The notes under the pieces are model-generated. The model did no database searches. It was not told where the DNA came from and saw nothing but the letters and a program-made list of their open reading frames with translations. Position numbers and translations under genes: made by a program. Positions 1 through 5,582 of a DNA stretch of 5,582 bases are shown here, one piece after another; within the stretch, counting starts at the first letter, position 1; each line of letters begins with the position of its first letter. The DNA is from Cyclobacteriaceae bacterium (GTDB lineage Bacteria; Bacteroidota; Bacteroidia; Cytophagales; Cyclobacteriaceae), in the NCBI GenBank assembly GCA_030637245.1, contig DAOVVI010000149.1, positions 1 to 5,582 on the forward strand, written 5' to 3'.

Positions 1-321
1 GGCCTCAACCCAATAGTTGTTGGAGCCTTGATTACAGCCATCGGATTTTCTCTTGGAGGCACCACAGGATTTGCCATCAATCCTGCCCGGGACTTCGGCC
101 CACGATTAATGCATGCCCTGTTGCCAATAGAAGGAAAAGGAACTTCTGACTGGGCTTATTCATGGATACCTATCCTTGGACCTATAATTGGAGGTATGAC
201 AGGCACGTTGTTTTATAAAGCGCTTTTCAACGGATTTTATGGGATTTCTTTTTGGGTATTTTCTGTTTTGTCTTTAGTGATTATTGTCTATTCAGTGACT
301 TTTAAGCGTGCTACTAATTGA
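1..321 (+). CDS. glpF: Glycerol uptake facilitator (MIP/aquaporin family), C-terminal fragment
   Basis: This is the 3' part of a major intrinsic protein channel; the frame is open from base 1, so the gene starts off the left edge. 106 residues remain. The second MIP half-helix signature is clear: GFAINPARDFGPR at fragment residues 23-35, with the NPA at 27-29, the selectivity-filter Arg30, and Asp31. An Asp after the NPA-Arg is typical of glycerol-conducting (GlpF-type) members rather than strict water channels, so passive glycerol uptake across the inner membrane is the likely role. Transmembrane helix 6 follows at about 51-75 (WIPILGPIIGG core). A TTG at base 28 could be misread as a start, but it lies inside the conserved fold. 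Against E. coli GlpF (281 residues, NPA near 203), roughly 175-185 residues are missing. After helix 6 there is another hydrophobic stretch at about 80-101, ending in FKRATN, which the usual six-helix fold does not explain. Upstream neighbours are probably other glycerol genes, but this cannot be seen. Confidence 0.93.
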   Translation, partial: GLNPIVVGALITAIGFSLGGTTGFAINPARDFGPRLMHALLPIEGKGTSDWAYSWIPILGPIIGGMTGTLFYKALFNGFYGISFWVFSVLSLVIIVYSVTFKRATN

Positions 322-391
322 ATTTTATTGAAAGACTGCATAACTACTTTTGATTTTCCTTTCTTGATTCGATGTTCATCATTCACGACAC

Positions 392-410
392 GCGATCGGC
401 TGGTGGTCGC
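392..410. other. Weak hairpin between convergent genes
   Basis: GCGATC (392-397) can pair with GGTCGC (405-410), including one G-T pair, around a 7-base loop. It lies in the 99-base gap between the 3' ends of the aquaporin gene and the minus-strand hypothetical gene, where a bidirectional terminator would be expected. There is no T-run on either side, so it does not meet the usual picture of an intrinsic terminator. Nothing else recognisable is in this gap. Confidence 0.2.
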
Positions 411-420
411 ACATTGATTC

Positions 421-1026
421 TCAAATTACCTCACTCAAAAAGTAATTTAATCGCTCTTTTTCATATTCACCGCATTCACTATTTTCCATCATGAAATCGT
501 AAATGTAATTAATTACTTTTCGATCGACCTGGTTCCAGTCAAAGGAGGTGAAACTGTTCATTATTACCTTTTTATCCTCTTCAATATTTTTCCGAAAGCC
601 AAGAATTTTTGGAGTCTGAACCTGAACAGCATAACGTAAAAACCGAATCTCAATATTGTTATAGTCAAGGTCAATGGCATGTGAGAGATGTTTATTTGCC
701 TTATGAAGATAGAAGTATTTTTCAAATGGATTGGAAACAACTTTTGCTATATGTGCTTCGCAAACTGCCTTGTAAGCAATGATCAAAGATGATGGATTTT
801 CTATTTGTTCCAACTTTAGCAATAGATCCGGGGCCATTCTTGAATTTTGATTTAAGGCAAATATCTCTTGCCGCAAAATGTTCATGGAAGGTTCTGCTGC
901 TTCAGAAACTGAATGGAATAAAAATATAAAAAGAATAAATCTTATTGATTTCAACAAAATGCTTTTATAAATCAAAACTTTAATAATAGCTTTTAATCGT
1001 ATTTTGATTTGTCTTTGATTTGACAT
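421..1026 (-). CDS. Exported hypothetical protein with TPR-like helical region
   Basis: No named family was recognised. From the ATG at 1026 the product is 201 residues. The frame stays open to a TTG at 1071, but the first ATG is a more ordinary start. The N-terminus is basic (about 9 Lys/Arg in the first 29 residues) and is followed by a hydrophobic core, IRFILFIFLFHSV (28-40), then SEAAEPS. That is a plausible signal peptide cleaved after about residue 44. The n-region is unusually long; starting at the paired TTG codons near 954-957 would give a standard-length signal peptide, so the start is uncertain. The mature part is predicted helical. Residues 82-155 have the spacing of alanine and aromatic residues seen in TPR-type helix pairs, for example HKANKHLSHAIDLDYNN at 108-124. 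The segment EIRFLRYAVQVQTPKILGF (126-144) resembles small secreted Bacteroidota proteins of unknown function as I remember them, but no search was possible. It is divergent from the DUF547 cluster, with a 101-base gap, so shared control is possible. Confidence 0.72.
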   Translation of the reverse strand: MSNQRQIKIRLKAIIKVLIYKSILLKSIRFILFIFLFHSVSEAAEPSMNILRQEIFALNQNSRMAPDLLLKLEQIENPSSLIIAYKAVCEAHIAKVVSNPFEKYFYLHKANKHLSHAIDLDYNNIEIRFLRYAVQVQTPKILGFRKNIEEDKKVIMNSFTSFDWNQVDRKVINYIYDFMMENSECGEYEKERLNYFLSEVI

Positions 1027-1067
1027 AATTATTTGGTTTTTGCACAAAACACATCTTTTGTTTGTCA

Positions 1068-1082
1068 ACAATTAATTATTGT
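1068..1082. repeat. Imperfect palindrome in the divergent intergenic region
   Basis: ACAATTAATTATTGT is a near-perfect inverted repeat: the 5-base arms ACAAT/ATTGT match exactly, with one mismatch pair nearer the centre. It sits between the divergent starts at 1026 and 1128, where an operator could control both genes. TTGTC also occurs as a direct repeat at 1062-1066 and 1079-1083, a 17-base period. The sequence is very AT-rich, so chance occurrence is quite possible. Confidence 0.25.
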
Positions 1083-1088
1083 CGGTTT

Positions 1089-1117
1089 TTTGACAGACGC
1101 TTAGGAAGGTATATTTA
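1089..1117 (+). promoter_or_regulatory. Candidate Bacteroidota-type promoter for the DUF547 cluster
   Basis: TTTG at 1089-1092 is followed after 17 bases by TATATTTA at 1110-1117. This matches the Bacteroidota pattern of -33 TTTG and -7 TAnnTTTG, except for the last base. The element ends only 10 bases before the ATG at 1128, so transcription would begin within a few bases of the start codon. The purine-rich AGGAAGG at 1103-1109 looks like a ribosome binding site but lies 18 bases from the ATG, too far to work well, and would be upstream of the predicted transcript. Confidence 0.35.
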
Positions 1118-1127
1118 ATCTTCGCTC

Positions 1128-1850
1128 ATGATTTTTAATAACACACAGAAAATACTGGTCCTGGTAATTATATTATTCACTAATCTGGCTTTTGGCATGG
1201 ATAAAAATCAATTTTTTATCCAGAGTGATGAATTCTTTCATTTGAATGTTGAAGATGGATTGGTAAAATATAAACAGATCAAAAAAAATGATGATAATAT
1301 CCATGATCTTGTTAATTATGTGAGTAATGCTGATCTAAGCTCATTTGATTCGACTGAAAAGCTGGCATTTTACATAAATGCATATAATCTGTTGGTAATT
1401 AACAAAATTATAGAAAAGTATCCGGTAGAATCACCAACAAGCATTCCCGGTTTTTTTGACATTAAGAAACATATGATTGCCGGAGAAAAACTAACATTAA
1501 ATGACTTGGAAAATAAGAGGATCAGAACTTACAATGATTCCAGAATCCATTTTGTATTGGTTTGTGCTGCATTGGGTTGTCCAAAACTGGGTAGCTTTAG
1601 TTTTGACCCTGAAAAGCTGGAAGAACAATTAACTCAGCAAACAAAATTGGCCCTCAATGATCCGGATTTTATAAGGACAGATGGAAATATGATGGAATTG
1701 TCAGAGATCTTTAGTTGGTACAGACAAGACTTTGGAAAAAGTGACAAAGACTTAATCTTGTTTATCAATAAATATAGGACAATTCCATTGCCGGAAAATG
1801 CGAAATTGAATTATTATTCGTACGATTGGACATTAAATGAATTGAAGTGA
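1128..1850 (+). CDS. Secreted DUF547 domain protein
   Basis: This 240-residue protein carries one DUF547 (PF04784) domain, a family with no established biochemical activity that I know of. Residues 1-23 form a signal peptide: a short polar start, hydrophobic core ILVLVIILF, and a probable cut after AFG. The mature protein therefore acts in the periplasm or outside. Family landmarks in order are FYINAYNLLVI (81-91), GFFD (108-111), the TLNDLEN segment (123-129), RIHFVLVCAALGCPKL (139-154), LSEIFSWYRQDFG (191-203) and the C-terminal YDWTLNE (232-238). His141, Cys146 and Cys151 lie in the best conserved block and could be functional, but this is inference. The ATG at 1128 is the first possible start, since a TAA at 1116-1118 closes the frame upstream. 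No good Shine-Dalgarno sequence lies at normal spacing. The glycosyltransferase gene follows after 50 bases on the same strand, and the two are probably functionally linked. Confidence 0.92.
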   Translation: MIFNNTQKILVLVIILFTNLAFGMDKNQFFIQSDEFFHLNVEDGLVKYKQIKKNDDNIHDLVNYVSNADLSSFDSTEKLAFYINAYNLLVINKIIEKYPVESPTSIPGFFDIKKHMIAGEKLTLNDLENKRIRTYNDSRIHFVLVCAALGCPKLGSFSFDPEKLEEQLTQQTKLALNDPDFIRTDGNMMELSEIFSWYRQDFGKSDKDLILFINKYRTIPLPENAKLNYYSYDWTLNELK

Positions 1851-1883
1851 TAAAGTGTACAGATAAAACCCCGGCAATTAAGT

Positions 1884-1891
1884 TAAATTTG
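1884..1891 (+). promoter_or_regulatory. Candidate -7 element ahead of the glycosyltransferase
   Basis: TAAATTTG fits the Bacteroidota -7 consensus TAnnTTTG exactly and ends 9 bases before the ATG at 1901. No TTTG or TTG lies 17-23 bases upstream, so only half the promoter is visible. If real, it would be an internal promoter in the 50-base gap after the DUF547 gene. The local sequence is AT-rich, so a chance match is credible. Confidence 0.25.
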
Positions 1892-1900
1892 TAATTGATT

Positions 1901-3352
1901 ATGGAGATAATTCTAATTTCAATATATGCAATTTGTATGTTGTTTATCATGGTGTTCAGCCTGGTTCAATTGCATCTTGCTTTTATGTATAAAAAGGCAA
2001 GAAACAATAAATCTGAAGATGCTACTCAATCAATTATCAGAACAGAGTTTCCTGTCGTAACTATTCAGCTGCCGCTGTATAACGAAAAATATGTAGCGGA
2101 AAGATTACTTGATTCTGTGGCTGAGATTGAGTGGCCAAAGGGATCCATTGAAATTCAAATATTGGACGATTCTACGGATGAAACTGCGAATATTATTCAG
2201 AATAAAATATCCGAAGAGAAATTCAAAGATCTGGATATTCTGCATATCCGAAGAAAAAATCGAATCGGGTTTAAAGCGGGTGCGCTGCAAGTTGGTTTGA
2301 AGGCTTCGAGGGGCGAATTTGTAGCTATTTTTGATGCTGACTTCATGCCTCATAAAACGTTCCTTCTAGAGACAATCAGAGAATTTGACGATTCCAAAGT
2401 TGGCATGGTGCAGACCAAATGGGAGCATTTGAATAAAAATTTTTCTTTGCTTACCAAACTTCAAGCTTTCGGATTGAACGGGCATTTCCGGGTTGAACAG
2501 ACCGGTAGGAGCAAAGCAGGTAGTTTTATAAACTTTAATGGTACTGGAGGAATATGGCGAAAGTCGTGCATCCTGGAGGCCGGCGGTTGGCAGGCAGATA
2601 CACTCACAGAAGACCTTGACTTGAGCTACCGGGCACAAATGAAGGGATGGAAATTTAAATATCTGGAGGATGTCCTTTCTCCATCAGAATTGCCTGTGAT
2701 CATGTCCGCAGTAAAATCCCAACAGTTTCGATGGACCAAAGGCGGAGCTGAAACTGCCAAAAAAAATCTTGGTAAAGTACTCAGAGCAAATTTGAAATTT
2801 ACGAATAAGATCCATGCATTTTTCCATCTGACAAACAGCGCAAATTTTCTTTTGCTACTCATCGCATCGATTATCAGCATACCACTGCTTTATGTGAAAT
2901 ATAAAAATCCCGAATTCAAACTATTCTTTGATTTTGGCAGTATTTTCCTAATCGGGTTTTTAGCCATTTCCTACTTCTACTGGATAGCCAACCGGTTTGA
3001 AACGGAAAGTTCAAAAAAAGGCTATTTTAAGTATTTCCCCTTGTTTATTGTATTTTCCATGGGTTTCACACTTAATAACAGCCTGGCTGTTATCGAGGGT
3101 TTGATGGGTCTGAAAACACAATTCGTGCGAACGCCAAAATTTAATATAATTGGCATGAATGGCAGTTGGAAAAATAATATTTACCTCAATAATAAGCTGA
3201 CCTGGACTACACTTCTCGAAGGATTACTGAGTATTTATTTCTTTGCCGGGATTGTTATCGGTTTTGCCATTGGAGACTACGGGCTCCTTTTATTTCATTT
3301 AATGCTGGCCATGGGATATGCTGGGATTTTTTATTATTCAATCAAACATTGA
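1901..3352 (+). CDS. Membrane family 2 glycosyltransferase, cellulose synthase/CslA-like
   Basis: This 483-residue inner-membrane enzyme probably transfers sugars from a nucleotide-sugar donor to a growing glycan on the cytoplasmic face. The GT2 processive-type signature is complete: QLPLYNE (56-62), DDS (89-91), donor/metal-binding DAD (145-147), the catalytic-base motif TED (236-238) and QQFRW (274-278, the QxxRW motif). One N-terminal membrane helix (about 2-28) precedes the catalytic domain (about 50-290). Four or so C-terminal hydrophobic segments follow near 309-332, 343-363, 377-398 and 438-480, with FVRTPKF (408-414) in a loop. The QLPLYNE...WP...ILDDSTD pattern recalls plant CslA mannan synthases and bacterial CESA-A2-type enzymes. 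There is no PilZ domain, and no BcsB-, BcsC- or cellulase-like gene is nearby, so cellulose is not implied and the sugar is unknown. ATG 1901 was chosen over TTG 1895, two codons upstream. The stop overlaps the rhodanese start. Confidence 0.93.
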   Translation: MEIILISIYAICMLFIMVFSLVQLHLAFMYKKARNNKSEDATQSIIRTEFPVVTIQLPLYNEKYVAERLLDSVAEIEWPKGSIEIQILDDSTDETANIIQNKISEEKFKDLDILHIRRKNRIGFKAGALQVGLKASRGEFVAIFDADFMPHKTFLLETIREFDDSKVGMVQTKWEHLNKNFSLLTKLQAFGLNGHFRVEQTGRSKAGSFINFNGTGGIWRKSCILEAGGWQADTLTEDLDLSYRAQMKGWKFKYLEDVLSPSELPVIMSAVKSQQFRWTKGGAETAKKNLGKVLRANLKFTNKIHAFFHLTNSANFLLLLIASIISIPLLYVKYKNPEFKLFFDFGSIFLIGFLAISYFYWIANRFETESSKKGYFKYFPLFIVFSMGFTLNNSLAVIEGLMGLKTQFVRTPKFNIIGMNGSWKNNIYLNNKLTWTTLLEGLLSIYFFAGIVIGFAIGDYGLLLFHLMLAMGYAGIFYYSIKH

Positions 3353-3858
3353 TGAAGAGGGTTTATTTCCTGTTTTTATTAGTCGTTTTATTTTCATTGG
3401 ATATGGCAAGATGTCAAACTAAAGATTACAAGGAAAAACTTGAGTCTCTTTATAATCACACTGTTCCTTTAATTTTGAGTAAGGATTTGGCAATAGAACT
3501 GGAAAATGGCTTACCTGTTGTACTACTTGATATCCGATCTGCTGATGAATATGAAATAAGCCATTTGAAAGGAGCTCGAATGATCGATTATGATCATTTT
3601 GAAGAGAATGATGTCAAAGATATTCCGTTGAATTCTCAGATTATTGTTTATTGTTCCGTTGGATATAGGAGTGAAAAGGTCGGGGAGAAGCTTTTAGAAA
3701 TGGGATATAAAGATGTGAAAAATCTTTATGGGGGCATTTTCCAATGGAAAAATGAAGGTTTTGAAGTAATGAATAAAAAATTCATGAAAACTGATAGTGT
3801 GCATACCTATAATAAAAGCTGGTCAAAATGGCTGGAAAAAGGAATCAAAGTGTACTGA
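3352..3858 (+). CDS. Exported single-domain rhodanese-like protein
   Basis: This 168-residue protein has one rhodanese domain (about 43-140) behind an N-terminal signal peptide. Family marks are LLDIRSADEYEISHLKGA (58-75), the active-site loop CSVGYRS (101-107) with the sulfur-accepting Cys101 and Arg106, and NLYGGIFQWKNEG (124-136). An intact CxxGxR[ST] loop suggests real sulfurtransferase or persulfide-carrying activity. Residues 1-22 have a hydrophobic core (YFLFLLVVLFSL) and end MARCQ, so the domain should face the periplasm. Cys21 could suggest a lipoprotein, but Arg at -1 breaks the lipobox. The C-terminal tail, HTYNKSWSKWLEKG (151-164), lies beyond the rhodanese fold. A similar His-x-Tyr...Trp tail occurs, as I recall, in a subset of bacterial rhodaneses. 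The ATG overlaps the glycosyltransferase stop (TGATG at 3350-3354), so the two genes are almost certainly co-transcribed and perhaps translationally coupled. A TTG at 3349 is a less likely start. Confidence 0.92.
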   Translation: MKRVYFLFLLVVLFSLDMARCQTKDYKEKLESLYNHTVPLILSKDLAIELENGLPVVLLDIRSADEYEISHLKGARMIDYDHFEENDVKDIPLNSQIIVYCSVGYRSEKVGEKLLEMGYKDVKNLYGGIFQWKNEGFEVMNKKFMKTDSVHTYNKSWSKWLEKGIKVY

Positions 3859-3945
3859 TTATCAGAGAGCCCCTTTATTTTATTGGAAAAGATAAAATAG
3901 AAACTCGCAGAAAACAATATTTTTTGAGGTTATAGGATAACTCAT

Positions 3946-3978
3946 TAACCTGTAAATTTCAGGTTAGGACAATTTTTT
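3946..3978 (+). terminator. Hairpin plus T-run after the rhodanese gene
   Basis: TAACCTG (3946-3952) pairs perfectly with CAGGTTA (3960-3966) around a 7-base loop, and a flanking T-G pair can extend the stem. Six bases later comes a run of six T (3973-3978). It is 87 bases past the rhodanese stop and just before the stop of the convergent receptor gene. The gap between stem and T-run is larger than in a standard intrinsic terminator, so efficiency is uncertain. The minus strand has no T-run after the stem. Confidence 0.4.
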
Positions 3979-3989
3979 CCAGTAATGAT

Positions 3990-5582
3990 TCAGAAACTCA
4001 CCCTGAACATAAAATTTGGTGTGAACCCTAGGGCTGATTGCTGAATGGTTTCCAAATTGTCGTTTTCATCAACCTGAAAATATATATTTACAATATTTTG
4101 ATTGTCGAGAATATTCCACAGCGAGGCTCCAATTTCTCCTCGCACGCTCTTAGAAAACTGAAACAAATATTTGGCTGAAAGGTCAATTCGAAGATAATCA
4201 TCCAATCGTGAGTTGTTTGGATTTTCATAAACAATTTTCCCATCTATAATATCTGCTCCCACTGTATATGGCTTACCTGTCCGCCAGTTCAGGCCTGCAG
4301 ATAGCTGAAAATTTTTAGTCTGAAAGCTGCTTCCAAAAGTAGTTGTATGCCTGATGTCCAGGTTATTTGGAAAGACGGGAGGAATGAACTCAGAAAATTC
4401 GTACGTATTCTCTGCATAGGAATAGCTGAGCCAGGTTGTGAATTTTCCAATTCGTTGATTGATCAGAAAATCAAGTCCGCTCACCTCATAGGCGCCACTC
4501 GAACGGACGTATTGAAATTGGTTCTGAAATCCCTGGCTGGATGAGGTGATTCCATTTACCTGTTTGATGTAGCCATCTAAACTAACCAGGAAATTACCTT
4601 GCTGGTAACGAAGTCCTGCTGATACTTGTTTGCTTTCGACAACACGGATATCATCTTCGTTAGCCAACACCCAACGTCTTTTTTCAACGCCCAGAAAATC
4701 ATTTTGTAAATCAATAACCTGTGTAGTTGTCTGGCTTTTCATTTCTCCGAGTACCTCAAATGAAAAATGATCGAAAAATCTTTGGTTGAAAGCCAGCCGC
4801 GGCTCCAGTATGAAGCGGTTAAACTTTTCAAAGTAATTTGCGCGCAATCCAAGGCGTAAATTTGTATTGCCCGAGCCCGAACTATAATTTCCTTCTGCAA
4901 AAGCGGCATGACTCCGAAGCACTCTTTTGATCAATCGCCGATAGGTTGGATTGTTAATATCCACAAGGTTTGTAATGCCAACTTCAAATAATTGATAGCC
5001 TGTAAAAAGATCAAGTGTGTTACTCAGGGCGAAGCGGGCATCAAGTTTCAATCCTGTATCCAATATTTTATTTTCCTGGATCAGGCGCTGATCATTCAAC
5101 ACATCAAAGTTGATAGCTCCAAGTTCATAGCCGGAAAAATATAGCTGTGCTGTGGTCACTAATTTATCGCTCCAAAGACGACGGTAAACTATACTTGAAG
5201 CTGTGGTTTGCTGTTCTAATCCGCTGGTTTTTGATTCCAACACATTATTTACAAGTGCGTTTTCCTCATAATTAATCGTATTAAATACCCTTAGAAAGCT
5301 GATCCTTAATTTATCCTTGCCTGAAATGTTATAAAGCAATTTTGCGGTAATATCATAAAAGTTAAACTTTTCATTCGACCCTACGAGTGTATCGGCAACG
5401 GGATCGGAGGAACTCGTCACATCTGTCTTTCTGAAAATACGATTAAAATACTGGTCGTAAGTAGGAGTATGCACCAGGTCGGAAATTGAGCGACGGCTTG
5501 AAAGCTGTAAAGACACGTTTTTTGCCAATGGGATTTTAATAAACAGATCTGCATTGATCATATTGATTCCTGCGCCACCTGA
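3990..5582 (-). CDS. TonB-dependent outer-membrane receptor, C-terminal barrel (partial)
   Basis: 530 residues of a TonB-dependent receptor are present, and the frame runs off the right edge. The Met at 5561 is internal, because the codons before it read SGGAGIN in frame and continue the receptor sequence. The remaining part is nearly all beta-barrel. Bacteroidota receptor landmarks, in window numbering, are RRSISDL (30-36), EPRLAFNQRF (260-269), SAGLRYQQGNFLVSLDGYIK (321-340), YEVSGLDF (365-372), NNLDIRHTTTFG (406-417), NWRTGKPYT (432-440), SRLDDYLRIDLSAKY (458-472) and LWNILDNQNI (488-497). The last residues, FMFRVSF, end in the aromatic residue needed for Bam-dependent barrel assembly. The plug domain, signal peptide and any carboxypeptidase-regulatory-like N-terminal domain lie outside; about 250-350 residues are probably missing. 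The protein should import a large or scarce ligand across the outer membrane using TonB energy, but nothing visible identifies the ligand. No SusD-like partner lies downstream, so a SusC/D glycan-uptake pair is not supported on this side. Confidence 0.93.
   Translation of the reverse strand, partial: SGGAGINMINADLFIKIPLAKNVSLQLSSRRSISDLVHTPTYDQYFNRIFRKTDVTSSSDPVADTLVGSNEKFNFYDITAKLLYNISGKDKLRISFLRVFNTINYEENALVNNVLESKTSGLEQQTTASSIVYRRLWSDKLVTTAQLYFSGYELGAINFDVLNDQRLIQENKILDTGLKLDARFALSNTLDLFTGYQLFEVGITNLVDINNPTYRRLIKRVLRSHAAFAEGNYSSGSGNTNLRLGLRANYFEKFNRFILEPRLAFNQRFFDHFSFEVLGEMKSQTTTQVIDLQNDFLGVEKRRWVLANEDDIRVVESKQVSAGLRYQQGNFLVSLDGYIKQVNGITSSSQGFQNQFQYVRSSGAYEVSGLDFLINQRIGKFTTWLSYSYAENTYEFSEFIPPVFPNNLDIRHTTTFGSSFQTKNFQLSAGLNWRTGKPYTVGADIIDGKIVYENPNNSRLDDYLRIDLSAKYLFQFSKSVRGEIGASLWNILDNQNIVNIYFQVDENDNLETIQQSALGFTPNFMFRVSF

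Noticed and set aside
1561..1600. Cys146/Cys151 of the DUF547 protein as half of a zinc site
   Set aside because: The cysteines belong to the normal DUF547 block, and no second cysteine or histidine pair is nearby; only His141 is close.
1765..1950. Minus-strand open frame of 61 codons across the DUF547/glycosyltransferase junction
   Set aside because: It overlaps two well-supported genes, has low-complexity Ile/Asn-rich content from AT-rich DNA, and matches no family pattern.
2105..2880. Several open frames on both strands inside the glycosyltransferase gene
   Set aside because: They are shadows of the catalytic domain coding frame, which carries all GT2 motifs; none has independent family features.
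3352..3420. Rhodanese as a lipoprotein anchored at Cys21
   Set aside because: The residue before the cysteine is Arg, which does not fit the lipobox; an ordinary signal peptide is more likely.
3875..3900. AT-only hairpin (TATTTTAT/ATAAAATA) after the rhodanese stop as the terminator
   Set aside because: The stem has no G-C pairs and no following T-run; the hairpin at 3946-3966 is better.
4347..4544. Plus-strand open frame of 65 codons within the receptor gene
   Set aside because: It is antisense to conserved barrel strands and shows no domain or start-site support.
5559..5561. ATG as the start of the receptor gene
   Set aside because: The frame continues upstream to the window edge with SGGAGIN, and the plug and signal peptide are absent, so this Met is internal.

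Overview
The window looks like chromosomal DNA of a Bacteroidota bacterium, plausibly of the Cytophagales or a related lineage. Three things point there: the TonB-dependent outer-membrane receptor has Bacteroidota-style barrel motifs and a C-terminal Phe; the DNA is AT-rich with weak or absent Shine-Dalgarno sequences; and sequences resembling the Bacteroidota -33 TTTG / -7 TAnnTTTG promoter lie just upstream of two genes. Assignment below phylum is a guess.

Layout. Positions 1-321 (+) hold the 3' end of a glycerol-facilitator-type aquaporin (glpF). It converges on a minus-strand gene (421-1026) for an unrecognised exported protein of about 200 residues with a TPR-like helical middle. That gene is divergent from a tight three-gene plus-strand cluster: a secreted DUF547 protein (1128-1850), a membrane-bound, processive-type family 2 glycosyltransferase of the cellulose synthase/CslA class (1901-3352), and an exported single-domain rhodanese (3352-3858). 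The last two are joined by a TGATG stop/start overlap. The cluster converges on a minus-strand TonB-dependent receptor (3990-5582) that is cut by the right edge. The 131-base gap between them contains a GC-containing hairpin followed by a T-run.

How the genes may work together. The DUF547-glycosyltransferase-rhodanese set is the one unit that looks like a pathway. A cytoplasmic-face glycosyltransferase sits in the inner membrane, while its two neighbours carry export signals and should act outside the cytoplasm. The substrate and product cannot be read from the sequence. The aquaporin fragment most likely belongs to a glycerol-use operon lying off the left edge, and the receptor imports an unknown ligand.

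The most notable points are the exported rhodanese/DUF547 pair around a lone cellulose-synthase-like enzyme without its usual export partners, an extra hydrophobic segment at the aquaporin C-terminus, and promoter-like elements so close to two start codons that very short or absent leaders are possible. No tRNA, rRNA, CRISPR array, insertion sequence or phage gene was seen. No gene-free stretch exceeds 300 bases.
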